A program made the position numbers and the translations under genes. The notes beneath the pieces are model-generated. The model did not search any database. It was not told the origin of the DNA and worked only from the letters and a program-made list of their open reading frames with translations. From Sulfurimonas sp. (GTDB lineage: Bacteria > Campylobacterota > Campylobacteria > Campylobacterales > Sulfurimonadaceae), in NCBI GenBank assembly GCA_021648465.1, contig JAKISR010000063.1:1-9693 (forward strand): a stretch of 9,693 nt of DNA. Direction: 5' to 3'. Positions 1 to 7,125 of this stretch are shown one piece after another. Position 1 is the stretch's first letter. Every line of letters begins with the position of its first letter.

Positions 1-175
1 CTGGATCTGTCATAATTGTTGCAGGATTAGAGTTAATAAGAACTACACGGTAGCCTAGCTCTTTTAAAGTTTTAACAGCTTGAGTCCCAGAGTAGTCAAA
101 CTCACATGCTTGACCAATGACAATAGGGCCTGAGCCAATAAGAAGAATGGTGTTTATATCGGTGCGTTTTGGCAT
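1..175 (-). CDS. carB: Carbamoyl-phosphate synthase large subunit, N-terminal part (partial)
   Basis: The first 58 codons of the large subunit of carbamoyl-phosphate synthase, which makes carbamoyl phosphate for pyrimidine and arginine synthesis in the cytoplasm. The gene runs off the left edge of the window. The translation begins MPKRTDINTILLIGSGPIVI and continues with GQACEFDYSG, TQAVKTLKELGY and INSNPATIMTDP, the signature start of the first carboxyphosphate (pre-ATP-grasp) domain. The ATG at 173-175 is preceded by an AGAGG ribosome binding site. It is the last visible gene of the leftward block, 82 bp after mreC, and has a candidate promoter of its own in that gap. Full-length CarB is about 1,080 residues, so only around 5% is seen here. 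Identity is near certain from these motifs. Confidence 0.96.
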   Translation of the reverse strand, partial: MPKRTDINTILLIGSGPIVIGQACEFDYSGTQAVKTLKELGYRVVLINSNPATIMTDP

Positions 176-213
176 TCTTTACCTCTAATAATTGTTCATA
201 AAAAATTTTATTT

Positions 214-219
214 ATTATA
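214..219 (-). promoter_or_regulatory. Candidate -10 box for carB
   Basis: A TATAAT hexamer on the minus strand lies in the 82-bp mreC-carB gap, about 40 bp upstream of the carB ATG, preceded by a T-rich stretch. No clear -35 box is seen, which is usual for Campylobacterota sigma-70 promoters. It suggests carB can be transcribed separately from the mreBC genes. It is only a sequence match in AT-rich DNA. Confidence 0.4.
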
Positions 220-257
220 GATAAAAAGCACTTAAAATTTGATGAGCTTAAGAGGGA

Positions 258-1019
258 TTATTTTATTTTTCTAATCATATGAAAATAGTTTGGATTATTA
301 GCTTTATAGTATGGCTCAACTACGGCGTTTTGGTATCCTTGTGATTTTGTAACAGATATAACAACGCCTACTTTTAATCCTTTAAAAAAAATTTCATCAA
401 GTGAAGAAGTTGTAACTTCATCTCCAACTTTTATATTAAACCAAGCAGGGATAAATTTTACAATTAAGTTTTTTGCACTATTACCATGAGCAATTCCAGG
501 TGCGTTTTCATCTCCAACATAAACAGCGTATGAACTTTTAATATCTCTATTTAAAAGTCCAAGTGCTTTACCATTTTGAGAGATTACTATGCCTGCTACC
601 AATTCTTTATATATTAGTCCATATACTTTAGAAGAGTTGTAATCATCAATTTCTAGCCAAATTCTATTTTGATCTGCAAATTTTTGATAAGAGATAGATC
701 TTACTAATTGGACTTGTGGATCTACTTTTAGTGTAGAATTATTTTCCATGAAAAAATCATTAACTTCAGAAGCCAATTGTTTGATTACTAAGTGATTATT
801 TTCATATTTTTGAAGTTTTTCTTCAAGTTCTGTTATTTTGTTTGCTTGAAAAAAATGTTTATTAATTGTGTTTTCTACAAATTCTGTAGTATTATGATAG
901 TAAATTTTAATATTGTTTAATGATGAAATAAATGGTGATTGAATTGTATTAGTATAATAAAGAGCACCCATTAAGAGTGCTATAAAAATAAAAAAAAAGC
1001 TAAATAACCCTTTATTCAT
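258..1019 (-). CDS. mreC: Rod shape-determining protein MreC
   Basis: MreC is an inner-membrane protein facing the periplasm that links the MreB filament to the peptidoglycan elongation machinery. From the ATG at 1017-1019 the protein has 253 residues. It shows one N-terminal membrane helix (about residues 4-22, FSFFFIFIALLMGALYY), a likely coiled coil (about 45-75, ELEEKLQKYENN) and a beta-rich C-terminal domain with the family pattern VAGIVISQNGKALGLL and KVGDEVTTSSLDEIFFKGL. A TTG two codons upstream (1023-1025) could also start it, but the ATG is preferred. The gene overlaps the mreB stop by 8 bp, with no strong Shine-Dalgarno, which suggests translational coupling. No mreD follows; carB does. 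Confidence 0.93.
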   Translation of the reverse strand: MNKGLFSFFFIFIALLMGALYYTNTIQSPFISSLNNIKIYYHNTTEFVENTINKHFFQANKITELEEKLQKYENNHLVIKQLASEVNDFFMENNSTLKVDPQVQLVRSISYQKFADQNRIWLEIDDYNSSKVYGLIYKELVAGIVISQNGKALGLLNRDIKSSYAVYVGDENAPGIAHGNSAKNLIVKFIPAWFNIKVGDEVTTSSLDEIFFKGLKVGVVISVTKSQGYQNAVVEPYYKANNPNYFHMIRKIK

Positions 1020-2049
1020 TGTCAAAAAGTTCTTGTAGTAAATCTATCTCTTCAAGAGCACGTCCAGTTCCACGAGCTACTGCCAAAAGAGGTTCATCAG
1101 CTACATAAACAGGAATTTTTACAATATCAGATAAATACTTATCTAGTTGACGAATAAGAGCTCCACCACCAGTTAAGATAATGCCATGGTTAACTATATC
1201 ACCAGCTAAGTCAGGAGGCATCTGTTCAAGTACATCACGAAGAGCTTCTCCAATCTCTTTAAGAGGACCTTTCATAGCTTCTCTAGCATCTTCACTTGTT
1301 AACTCTACTGAGCTTAAAAGTCCCTCAACTTGATCTCGTCCTGTTATAACCATTGTTAGTTCTTCTTTTAATGTAACTGCAGTTCCAATTGTGATTTTAA
1401 TCTCTTCAGCAGCTCTTTCTCCAATAAGTAAGTTATATTTTTTTCTAACATAATTTACAATTGACTGATCTATTTTATCACCAGCTGTACGAATTGACTT
1501 TGAAAGAACAAGTCCACCTAATGAAACTACTCCAATTTCAGTAGTACCACCACCAATATCAACAACTAAATTTCCTTGAGGCTCTCGTATCTCAACTCCA
1601 GCACCAATAGCAGCAGCCATAGGTTCTTCAATAAGAAAAACTTCTCTTGCCCCTGCACTTAATGCAGATTCGCGAACAGCTTTACGCTCAACTTGAGTAA
1701 GACCATAAGGTACACAGATAATAATTCTAGGACTAATTAAAGAGCTTCTTCCATGAGCTTTTTCAATAAATTTTCTAATCATTTTTTCAGTCATATCAAA
1801 ATCAGCAATAACACCATCACGCATTGGACGAATAGCTTTTATATTTCCAGGAGTTTTACCAACCATATCTTTTGCTTCTTGACCAACTGCTAAAACTCTT
1901 TGTTGTCCATATTTTTCAGTTTTTACAGCAACAACAGAAGGCTCATTTATTATGATACCTCTACCTTTTGCTATTACGATTGTATTTGCTGTGCCTAAAT
2001 CTATTGATAAATCGTTTGAAAAAAGACCTATTATTTTATTAAATATCAT
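1012..2049 (-). CDS. mreB: Rod shape-determining protein MreB
   Basis: Bacterial actin homologue that forms membrane-associated filaments and directs sidewall peptidoglycan synthesis. The 345-residue length is normal for the family. Visible motifs are the phosphate 1 loop IDLGTANTIV (about residues 16-25), the phosphate 2 loop VVDIGGGTTEIGVVSLGG (about 162-179) and the adenosine-binding ILTGGGALIRQLDKYL (about 291-306). The short N-terminus MIFNKIIGLFS is amphipathic and probably the membrane anchor. The ATG is preceded at 7 nt by AAGG, which overlaps the TAA stop of clpX, so the two are likely co-translated. The next gene is mreC, as is typical. Confidence 0.98.
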   Translation of the reverse strand: MIFNKIIGLFSNDLSIDLGTANTIVIAKGRGIIINEPSVVAVKTEKYGQQRVLAVGQEAKDMVGKTPGNIKAIRPMRDGVIADFDMTEKMIRKFIEKAHGRSSLISPRIIICVPYGLTQVERKAVRESALSAGAREVFLIEEPMAAAIGAGVEIREPQGNLVVDIGGGTTEIGVVSLGGLVLSKSIRTAGDKIDQSIVNYVRKKYNLLIGERAAEEIKITIGTAVTLKEELTMVITGRDQVEGLLSSVELTSEDAREAMKGPLKEIGEALRDVLEQMPPDLAGDIVNHGIILTGGGALIRQLDKYLSDIVKIPVYVADEPLLAVARGTGRALEEIDLLQELFDNE

Positions 2050-2058
2050 TTATATACC

Positions 2059-3303
2059 TTATGCTGTTTTTTTATTTTGTTTTTTTATATAAACTGGAGA
2101 TTCCCCATCATCGATAACTGCTTTAGTAATTAAAACTTCATAACCACTGTATTCTGGAAGTTCATACATAACATCTATCATGTTTTCTTCTAAAATTGCA
2201 CGAAGCCCACGAGCACCTGTTTTTCTTTTAATTGATTTTTTTGCAATAGATCTTAATGATTCATCTTCAAAATTTAATTCTACATTATCAATTGAAAAAA
2301 GTTTTTTATATTGTTTAATTAAAGAGTTTTTTGGTTCAGTTAAAATACGAACCATATCATTTTCTGTAATCTCATTTAAAGAAGCTATAATTGGCAATCT
2401 ACCAACAAGCTCTGGTATGAGACCATAATTTATTAAATCATCAGGTTCAACCATATCATAAGTTGTTTTCTGTTCCTCTTTACTTTTTTTATCTTGATTA
2501 AAACCTAAAATATTTTCACCCTGTTTCTTTTTTAAAATTTCATCAAGGCCATCAAAAGCACCACCACAAATAAATAAAATTCCAGTTGTATCAATAGCAG
2601 TGAACTCTTGGTTTGGGTGTTTTCTTCCACCTTTTGGTGGAATGTTTACCATGGCACCTTCTATTATTTTTAATAAAGCTTGTTGCACACCTTCACCTGA
2701 TACATCACGAGTAATTGAACGATTTTCACTCATACGAGATATTTTATCAACTTCATCAATAAAAACTATCCCTTGTTGAGCTTTTTCAACATCTCCGTCT
2801 GCTGCTTGGATAAGTTTAGTTAAAATATTTTCAACATCTTCTCCAACATAACCAGCTTCAGTTAAACTAGTTGCATCTGCTATGGCAATTGGAACATTTA
2901 AAATTCTTGCAATAGTTTGAGCCATAAGAGTTTTACCACTTCCTGTTGGACCAATGAGCAATACATTTGATTTTGCAATCTCTGTATCATCGTCGCTAAC
3001 TATATCAGTTTTAAATATTCTTTTGTAATGGTTGTAAACAGCAACACTTAAAAGTTTTCTAGCTCTTTCTTGACCAATAATATATTCGCTTAAAAAATTA
3101 TCTAATTCTTTTGGTATCATCAATTTAGTTGTATTTTTAACTAATTTTTTCTTTTGAGACTCAAGTAAATCATGATCATCACCAAACATAATTTTATATG
3201 CAGAGACAACACAATTTTTACAGATATAAACACCATTTCCAGCTATTAGTGGGTTGTTTTCACTTTCTTTAGAATCACAAAAACTACAGGTTCTATGAAT
3301 CAT
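2059..3303 (-). CDS. clpX: ATP-dependent Clp protease ATP-binding subunit ClpX
   Basis: AAA+ unfoldase that feeds tagged proteins into the ClpP peptidase in the cytoplasm. At 414 residues it is of ordinary length. Domain order: an N-terminal C4 zinc-binding domain (Cys6, Cys9, Cys28, Cys31), Walker A GPTGSGKT (118-125), pore loop GYVGED (151-156), Walker B IVFIDEVD (179-186), an RKH pore loop (GGRKHPNQEF), an IGF-type ClpP-docking loop seen as NILGF, the GLIPELVGRLP arginine motif and sensor 2 GARGLRAILEE. The ATG has a GAAGGA ribosome binding site. clpP is not in this window, so ClpP must be encoded elsewhere. It sits 9 bp upstream of mreB within the leftward block. Confidence 0.98.
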   Translation of the reverse strand: MIHRTCSFCDSKESENNPLIAGNGVYICKNCVVSAYKIMFGDDHDLLESQKKKLVKNTTKLMIPKELDNFLSEYIIGQERARKLLSVAVYNHYKRIFKTDIVSDDDTEIAKSNVLLIGPTGSGKTLMAQTIARILNVPIAIADATSLTEAGYVGEDVENILTKLIQAADGDVEKAQQGIVFIDEVDKISRMSENRSITRDVSGEGVQQALLKIIEGAMVNIPPKGGRKHPNQEFTAIDTTGILFICGGAFDGLDEILKKKQGENILGFNQDKKSKEEQKTTYDMVEPDDLINYGLIPELVGRLPIIASLNEITENDMVRILTEPKNSLIKQYKKLFSIDNVELNFEDESLRSIAKKSIKRKTGARGLRAILEENMIDVMYELPEYSGYEVLITKAVIDDGESPVYIKKQNKKTA

Positions 3304-3381
3304 ATATTTTTCCTTCTACTAATTACTATAATTTTAATACCTAGTTCTTTTTGAGAAAAAGTCCAAAGTATTTGTGCTTTT

Positions 3382-4179
3382 TTAGTCATTTATTTTCTTT
3401 CTTTCATATGGAATTCCACGTTTTGTTTTAAGAATAAAGTTACAAAGATTATGTACATGATGATTGCTTGTATTTTCAACAAGTTCAGATGCTGTATCTT
3501 TTAATGGCTTACCAGTTTCAAAAAGTTCTTTGTAAGCTAATTTTATATCATTTATTTCATCTCTTGGTATACTTCTTCTAAGACCAGTTAAATTAAGACC
3601 TCTTAGGGTTGCACGATTTCCTTCAGCCATACAGTATGGTGGAACATCTTGAGCTAAAGCAGAAGCACCAGCAATCATGGCATAATCACCAATATGTACA
3701 AATTGATGAACAGGTGTCATACCTCCAATAACTGAATAATCCCCCATTTCAACATGACCTGCTAGAGTAGCTGCATTTGCAAGAATACAATGGTTTCCAA
3801 TTATTACATCATGACCAACATGAACATAACCCATAAAAAGATTGTGTGAACCAATGATAGTTTTACCACCACCACCTTTTGTCCCAGGATTAAAAAGTGT
3901 GAACTCTCTTATTTTATTGTTATCACCAATGATAAGCTCAACATCCTCTCCAGCAAATTTTAAATCTTGAGGAATTGAACCAATAACAGCATGAGAAAAT
4001 ATATGATTATTTTTCCCTATAGTTGTTTTTCCATAAATCGATGTACTTTGATCAATTTTAGTTTCATCGCCTATAGTAGATTGAGAAGAGATAAGACAAA
4101 ATGGTCCAATTTCAACATTTTCACCAATAATGGCACCATCTTCAATGATTGCTAGGGGAGAAATTTTATGACTCGGCAT
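3382..4179 (-). CDS. lpxA: UDP-N-acetylglucosamine acyltransferase LpxA
   Basis: First enzyme of lipid A synthesis: transfers a 3-hydroxyacyl chain from ACP to UDP-GlcNAc in the cytoplasm. The 265-residue protein has an N-terminal left-handed beta-helix of hexapeptide repeats (IIEDGAIIGENVEIGPFCLI and following) and a helical C-terminus. HVGHD supplies His123, equivalent to the catalytic His125 of E. coli by alignment from memory, followed by the signature CILANAATLAGH, IGGMTPVHQF and AQDVPPYCMAEGN. The residue aligned with E. coli Gly173, which sets acyl length, is also Gly (about 171), suggesting a roughly C14 hydroxyacyl donor; this is inference. The ATG has a GGGAG ribosome binding site 7 nt away. 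The gene follows fabZ by 39 bp, the classical pairing of these two enzymes. Confidence 0.97.
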   Translation of the reverse strand: MPSHKISPLAIIEDGAIIGENVEIGPFCLISSQSTIGDETKIDQSTSIYGKTTIGKNNHIFSHAVIGSIPQDLKFAGEDVELIIGDNNKIREFTLFNPGTKGGGGKTIIGSHNLFMGYVHVGHDVIIGNHCILANAATLAGHVEMGDYSVIGGMTPVHQFVHIGDYAMIAGASALAQDVPPYCMAEGNRATLRGLNLTGLRRSIPRDEINDIKLAYKELFETGKPLKDTASELVENTSNHHVHNLCNFILKTKRGIPYERKKIND

Positions 4180-4218
4180 TTAGTGACTCCCTGCATTGAC
4201 TTTTAGCTCTTATATTCA

Positions 4219-4668
4219 TTATTTATCAACAATCATTGCTTTTAATTCAGCTTGTGAAACTAAAACATCACCAACATAAGCTTTGCCATCAAGCATCCAA
4301 ATAGAGCCTTTGTTTTTAATAACATTAATACGGTATTCTAGTTTATCTCCTGGTTTAACAGGAGCACGAAATTTTGCTTTATCAATGCTCATAAAATATA
4401 CAACTTTTTTGGCTATTTCTTCTTCTGTTATATCTCCCATGCTTTTAAATGCAAGGATTCCACCAGCTTGTGCCATCCCTTCTAAAATCATAACACCAGG
4501 GTATATTGGATGTCCTGGGAAGTGACCTTGAAAAACATTGTCTCCTATCGTTACATTTTTAAAACCAACAATAGACTCTTTAGCTACAAGGTCTGTAACA
4601 CGATCAAGAAGTAAAAAAGGGTAACGGTGAGGTATAATTTTTTGTATTTCAGTAACATCCATTGTCAT
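4219..4668 (-). CDS. fabZ: 3-hydroxyacyl-[acyl-carrier-protein] dehydratase FabZ
   Basis: Hot-dog fold dehydratase of type II fatty acid synthesis, converting 3-hydroxyacyl-ACP to trans-2-enoyl-ACP. It competes with LpxA for 3-hydroxyacyl-ACP, which fits its position next to lpxA. The 149-residue protein has the family start HRYPFLLLDRV (14-24) and the active-site segment FQGHFPGHPIYPGVMILEGM, giving catalytic His49 and Glu63. The first of two nearby ATGs (4666-4668) is chosen because AGG lies at suitable distance; the second (4660-4662) would remove two residues. It is 47 bp downstream of queH. Confidence 0.97.
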   Translation of the reverse strand: MTMDVTEIQKIIPHRYPFLLLDRVTDLVAKESIVGFKNVTIGDNVFQGHFPGHPIYPGVMILEGMAQAGGILAFKSMGDITEEEIAKKVVYFMSIDKAKFRAPVKPGDKLEYRINVIKNKGSIWMLDGKAYVGDVLVSQAELKAMIVDK

Positions 4669-4714
4669 TGCTGATAGCCTTTATAATAATTTGGAATATT
4701 CTATCTAAAAAAAG

Positions 4715-4720
4715 ATTATA
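4715..4720 (-). promoter_or_regulatory. Candidate -10 box for fabZ-lpxA-clpX-mreBC
   Basis: The minus strand reads TTTTATAATC across the queH stop codon, giving a TATAAT hexamer about 47 bp upstream of the fabZ ATG. It could let the envelope/cell-shape genes be expressed independently of ppiB-queH. There is no clear -35 box, and the AT-rich context makes chance matches common. Confidence 0.3.
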
Positions 4721-5798
4721 AAATGATTAGGTTTTCTCTTACATCTTCATAAAATATTGTATCTAGTTCTATAGTTAATTTAACATCTAAAATTGTATTA
4801 ATGATTATAATTGGGCTTAAATCATATTCAGTATTTGTAATATTTTTTCTAAAAACAAGCTCTTTTTCAATAGTAAGTGGATTAAAAATTAATTCATTAA
4901 TAGTTTTGTATTTTGTTTTACATGTAGAGTTAAAAAATGCTAATGTTACAAATTTAATCTCTTCACGGTTAAAATAGTGAATATTTTTAAATTCAAAATC
5001 TATGCGTCCTTGAGTTTTTTTTCTAGGTAAAATGGAATAATACAAGGCATAAGCAGGAATAATTTCTTTTTTACCTTTAATAAGTTTAAAATTAAATTGA
5101 CGGTAGTTTAAAAATTTTTGTTTTATGATTTTATATTTTATATCTTTATCTTCAAGTTTATTTCTATATCTATACATATTTAGTCGCTCCTCTATGGAGG
5201 CAGGTAGAGTTTGATTTGAAATAGGGGAGAACATCTCATCCATTAGACGATCTTGCTGTTTTCTTTGAAGGGTGAGTCCATAAATGCATCCACAATAATC
5301 TTGACGATATAATTGTTCCTCCTTTGTAACACGACTTTGATCTTGCGAACCACCGCCTGCACGATAATTAAGTGCAATAAATTCAACACCATACTTTTTA
5401 TAAAAAATATCACCACTTCTTTTTAGTTGCTCTTGAGATTTTAATGGGCTTACAAGCAAAGTTGTTGTGATTTTATTTTCACCAAGTTCTAATGCTTTTT
5501 TTGCACTAACTTCAAATCGTTTATTAAAACAAACTTCACATCTATTACCTTTTTCAGGTTCGTTTTCTAAACCACTAACAGCCTGCATCCAAGCTTCAAA
5601 ATCATAATCACCTTCAAGTAGCTCAATGCCAAGTTTTTTACATGAGCGTTTTACATCTAAGAGTCGTAGTTGATATTCTGAGTGAGGATGTATATTTGGG
5701 TCATAAAAGAAGCCTATTAGCTTCTCTTTAGGAAATTCTTGTTGCAGTTTTTCTAAAAAAAAGTGAGAATCAACACTACAACATATATGGACTAAAAT
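4716..5798 (-). CDS. queH: Epoxyqueuosine reductase QueH, non-canonical ATT start
   Basis: QueH (formerly DUF208) reduces epoxyqueuosine to queuosine in tRNA wobble modification and is the alternative to QueG. From the codon at 5796-5798 the protein has 360 residues. It shows the N-terminal ILVHICCSVDSHFF with vicinal Cys6-Cys7, FYDPNIHPHSEY, CEVC (Cys87, Cys90) and DYCGC (Cys169, Cys171), the cysteines expected for iron-sulfur binding. A further roughly 180-residue C-terminal extension is typical of Campylobacterota versions as I recall them. The first ATG (5586-5588) would remove 70 residues including the essential CC motif, so it cannot be the true start. The frame is closed upstream by the TAG at 5808-5810 and has only GTT, TTT, ATA and ATT before the conserved Leu-Val-His. 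ATT fits the usual Met position, with AGG 8 nt upstream overlapping the ppiB stop. ATA at 5799-5801 is an alternative. If neither ATT nor ATA initiates, the gene is translationally defective. Confidence 0.9.
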   Translation of the reverse strand: MLVHICCSVDSHFFLEKLQQEFPKEKLIGFFYDPNIHPHSEYQLRLLDVKRSCKKLGIELLEGDYDFEAWMQAVSGLENEPEKGNRCEVCFNKRFEVSAKKALELGENKITTTLLVSPLKSQEQLKRSGDIFYKKYGVEFIALNYRAGGGSQDQSRVTKEEQLYRQDYCGCIYGLTLQRKQQDRLMDEMFSPISNQTLPASIEERLNMYRYRNKLEDKDIKYKIIKQKFLNYRQFNFKLIKGKKEIIPAYALYYSILPRKKTQGRIDFEFKNIHYFNREEIKFVTLAFFNSTCKTKYKTINELIFNPLTIEKELVFRKNITNTEYDLSPIIIINTILDVKLTIELDTIFYEDVRENLIIL

Positions 5799-5807
5799 TA
5801 TAAAAAC

Positions 5808-6302
5808 CTATTTTGTTTCTAAAACTTCAATAGAGTTAATAGCATCTTCACCTAAAATACTATCAAGAGTTGTAAAACTTTCTGTGTCATCTTCTTTAAT
5901 GGCACCAAAAACAGTATGAACACCATCTAAGTGAGGTGTTGGAACAAAAGTGATGAAAAATTGACTTCCACCAGTATTTGCTCCAGCGTGAGCCATAGAG
6001 ATAGTTCCTCTAGTATGATTAGAAGTGTTAGTTGCAGTTTCACAAGCGATAGACCAATCAGGACCACCAGTACCTGTACCATTAGGACAACCACCTTGTG
6101 CCATAAAACCTGGGATTACACGATGAAATTTAAGATCGTTATAAAAACCTGTATTTGCTAAATGTGCAAAATTTGCTACTGTATTTGGAGCTTCTTCTGG
6201 AAATAGTTTTAGCCATATATCACCTTTTGAAGTTGATATTTTTGCCCATTGAAGCTTACTTAATTCATCAGTGCTTAAATCATAGTTCTTTAATTTTGAC
6301 AT
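5808..6302 (-). CDS. ppiB: Peptidyl-prolyl cis-trans isomerase, cyclophilin type
   Basis: Cyclophilin that accelerates proline isomerisation during protein folding. It has 164 residues and no signal peptide, so it should be cytoplasmic. Visible motifs are FHRVIPGFMAQGG (59-71, with Arg61 matching the catalytic Arg55 of human cyclophilin A), GTISMAHAGANTGGSQFFIT (99-118) and LDGVHTVFG (125-133). The position matching the cyclosporin-contacting Trp121 is His124, so cyclosporin binding is probably weak; this is inference. The ATG has a good AAGGAAG ribosome binding site. It is the first gene of the leftward block, with its own promoter candidate about 40 bp upstream; its stop codon lies 9 bp before the inferred queH start. 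Confidence 0.95.
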   Translation of the reverse strand: MSKLKNYDLSTDELSKLQWAKISTSKGDIWLKLFPEEAPNTVANFAHLANTGFYNDLKFHRVIPGFMAQGGCPNGTGTGGPDWSIACETATNTSNHTRGTISMAHAGANTGGSQFFITFVPTPHLDGVHTVFGAIKEDDTESFTTLDSILGEDAINSIEVLETK

Positions 6303-6338
6303 TATTCTTCCTTAGTTTAATATAAATATTTTTTTAGA

Positions 6339-6344
6339 ATTATA
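6339..6344 (-). promoter_or_regulatory. -10 box for the leftward ppiB block
   Basis: A perfect TATAAT on the minus strand (context AACTATAATTC) lies 37 bp upstream of the ppiB ATG in the divergent ppiB-pyrF gap. It is the best promoter candidate for ppiB and probably queH and the genes beyond. No convincing -35 box is seen. Confidence 0.55.
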
Positions 6345-6363
6345 GTTAAAGTTTTTAAATTTC

Positions 6364-6375
6364 TTCTTATAAGAA
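6364..6375. promoter_or_regulatory. 12-bp palindrome TTCTTATAAGAA between divergent promoters
   Basis: A perfect 12-bp palindrome sits between the two outward-facing -10 boxes, roughly over the -35 position of the pyrF promoter. It could be an operator, but short AT-rich palindromes arise by chance easily. Confidence 0.25.
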
Positions 6376-6383
6376 TATTTTAA

Positions 6384-6392
6384 TGCTATAAT
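6384..6392 (+). promoter_or_regulatory. Extended -10 promoter of pyrF
   Basis: TGCTATAAT is an extended -10 element (TGN followed by TATAAT), ending 26 bp before the pyrF ATG, so transcripts would begin near 6399 with a leader of about 20 nt. The weak AGAG-like ribosome binding site lies just before the start. Confidence 0.6.
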
Positions 6393-6418
6393 TCATCACT
6401 TAAAAATAAAGAGAAATA

Positions 6419-7108
6419 ATGAAATTATGCGTTGCTTTAGACTTACCAATAAAAGAAGAAAATCTAAATCTTATTCATAAAATCAAAGGTTATGATGTTT
6501 GGCTAAAAGTTGGGCTTCGTACATATATTCGCGATGGGGAAGATTTTTTAAAAGATATTAAAAAAATAAACCCTGATTTTAAAATATTTTTAGATCTTAA
6601 GCTTTATGATATTCCAAATACTATGGCAGATGCTGCTGAGTCTATAATGGGGTTAGGTGTTGATATGTTTAATCTCCATGCTTCAGCTGGGAAAAAAGCA
6701 ATGATTACAGTAATGGATAGACTTCAAAAGTATGAAAATCGCCCAATAGTTCTTGCTGTAACTGCATTAACCTCTTTTAGTGAAGATGAGTTTAAAGATG
6801 TATATGAAAAAGATATATTAACTAAAGCTGAGCAATTTGCGAAAGATGCAATGGATAGCGGTTTAGATGGTGTGGTGTGTTCAGCTTTTGAGAGTGAGTC
6901 TATAAAAGGTATAACTTCAAATGAGTTTATGACTTTAACTCCTGGAATTCGACCATTTGGCGAAGATTCAGGAGATCAGCAAAGAGTAGCAGATATTGCA
7001 TTTGCCAAGAGAGCATTAGTTGATTTTATAGTAGTTGGTCGCCCAATTTATCAATCAGACAATCCTGCTCAAGTAGTTGAAAAAATATTAGAAAAAATTT
7101 CTAAATAA
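6419..7108 (+). CDS. pyrF: Orotidine 5'-phosphate decarboxylase
   Basis: Decarboxylates orotidine monophosphate to UMP, the last step of de novo pyrimidine nucleotide synthesis. The 229-residue TIM barrel begins with VALDLP (Asp8) and has Lys30 in WLKVG. It has the catalytic FLDLKLYDIPNT (Asp59, Lys61, Asp64), LHASAG, the phosphate-binding segment TPGIRPFG and VVGRPIYQ. All expected catalytic residues are present. It is transcribed alone from the promoter at 6384-6392. Its stop lies only 17 bp from the stop of the convergent lapG-like gene. carB, at the other end of the window, belongs to the same pathway but is in a separate unit. Confidence 0.97.
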   Translation: MKLCVALDLPIKEENLNLIHKIKGYDVWLKVGLRTYIRDGEDFLKDIKKINPDFKIFLDLKLYDIPNTMADAAESIMGLGVDMFNLHASAGKKAMITVMDRLQKYENRPIVLAVTALTSFSEDEFKDVYEKDILTKAEQFAKDAMDSGLDGVVCSAFESESIKGITSNEFMTLTPGIRPFGEDSGDQQRVADIAFAKRALVDFIVVGRPIYQSDNPAQVVEKILEKISK

Positions 7109-7122
7109 TTAGAGGTGCCCTA
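7109..7122 (+). repeat. 14-bp copy of the MITE end in the pyrF-lapG gap
   Basis: TTAGAGGTGCCCTA fills most of the 17-bp gap between the convergent pyrF and lapG stops. It is the exact reverse complement of 7781-7794, the left end and flank of the MITE upstream of lapG. Its 11-bp core TTAGAGGTGCC also matches the MITE right end at 8038-8048. It may be a remnant of another copy of the element, or chance similarity; it can also form a small imperfect hairpin (TTAG pairing with CTAA). Confidence 0.45.
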
Positions 7123-7125
7123 AAG

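Noticed and set aside
181..190. TTAGAGGT on the minus strand before carB as another MITE end
   Set aside because: Only 8 bases match, and they form the carB ribosome binding site; chance similarity is enough.
990..998. Nine-base A run (T run on the coding strand) in mreC as a phase-variable tract
   Set aside because: Runs of this size are common in such AT-rich DNA, it encodes the membrane helix, and mreC is not a likely phase-variable gene.
2180..2428. 82-codon open frame on the plus strand
   Set aside because: It lies wholly inside clpX on the opposite strand, has no ribosome binding site or recognisable protein features, and mirrors the clpX codons.
4283..4525. 80-codon open frame on the plus strand
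   Set aside because: Antisense to the well-supported fabZ; composition is that of a shadow frame.
5586..5588. ATG as the queH start
   Set aside because: Family-conserved sequence, including the vicinal cysteines, continues in frame for 70 codons upstream without a stop.
5931..6161. 76-codon open frame on the plus strand
   Set aside because: Antisense to ppiB, and its Ser/Thr/Cys-rich translation is not protein-like.
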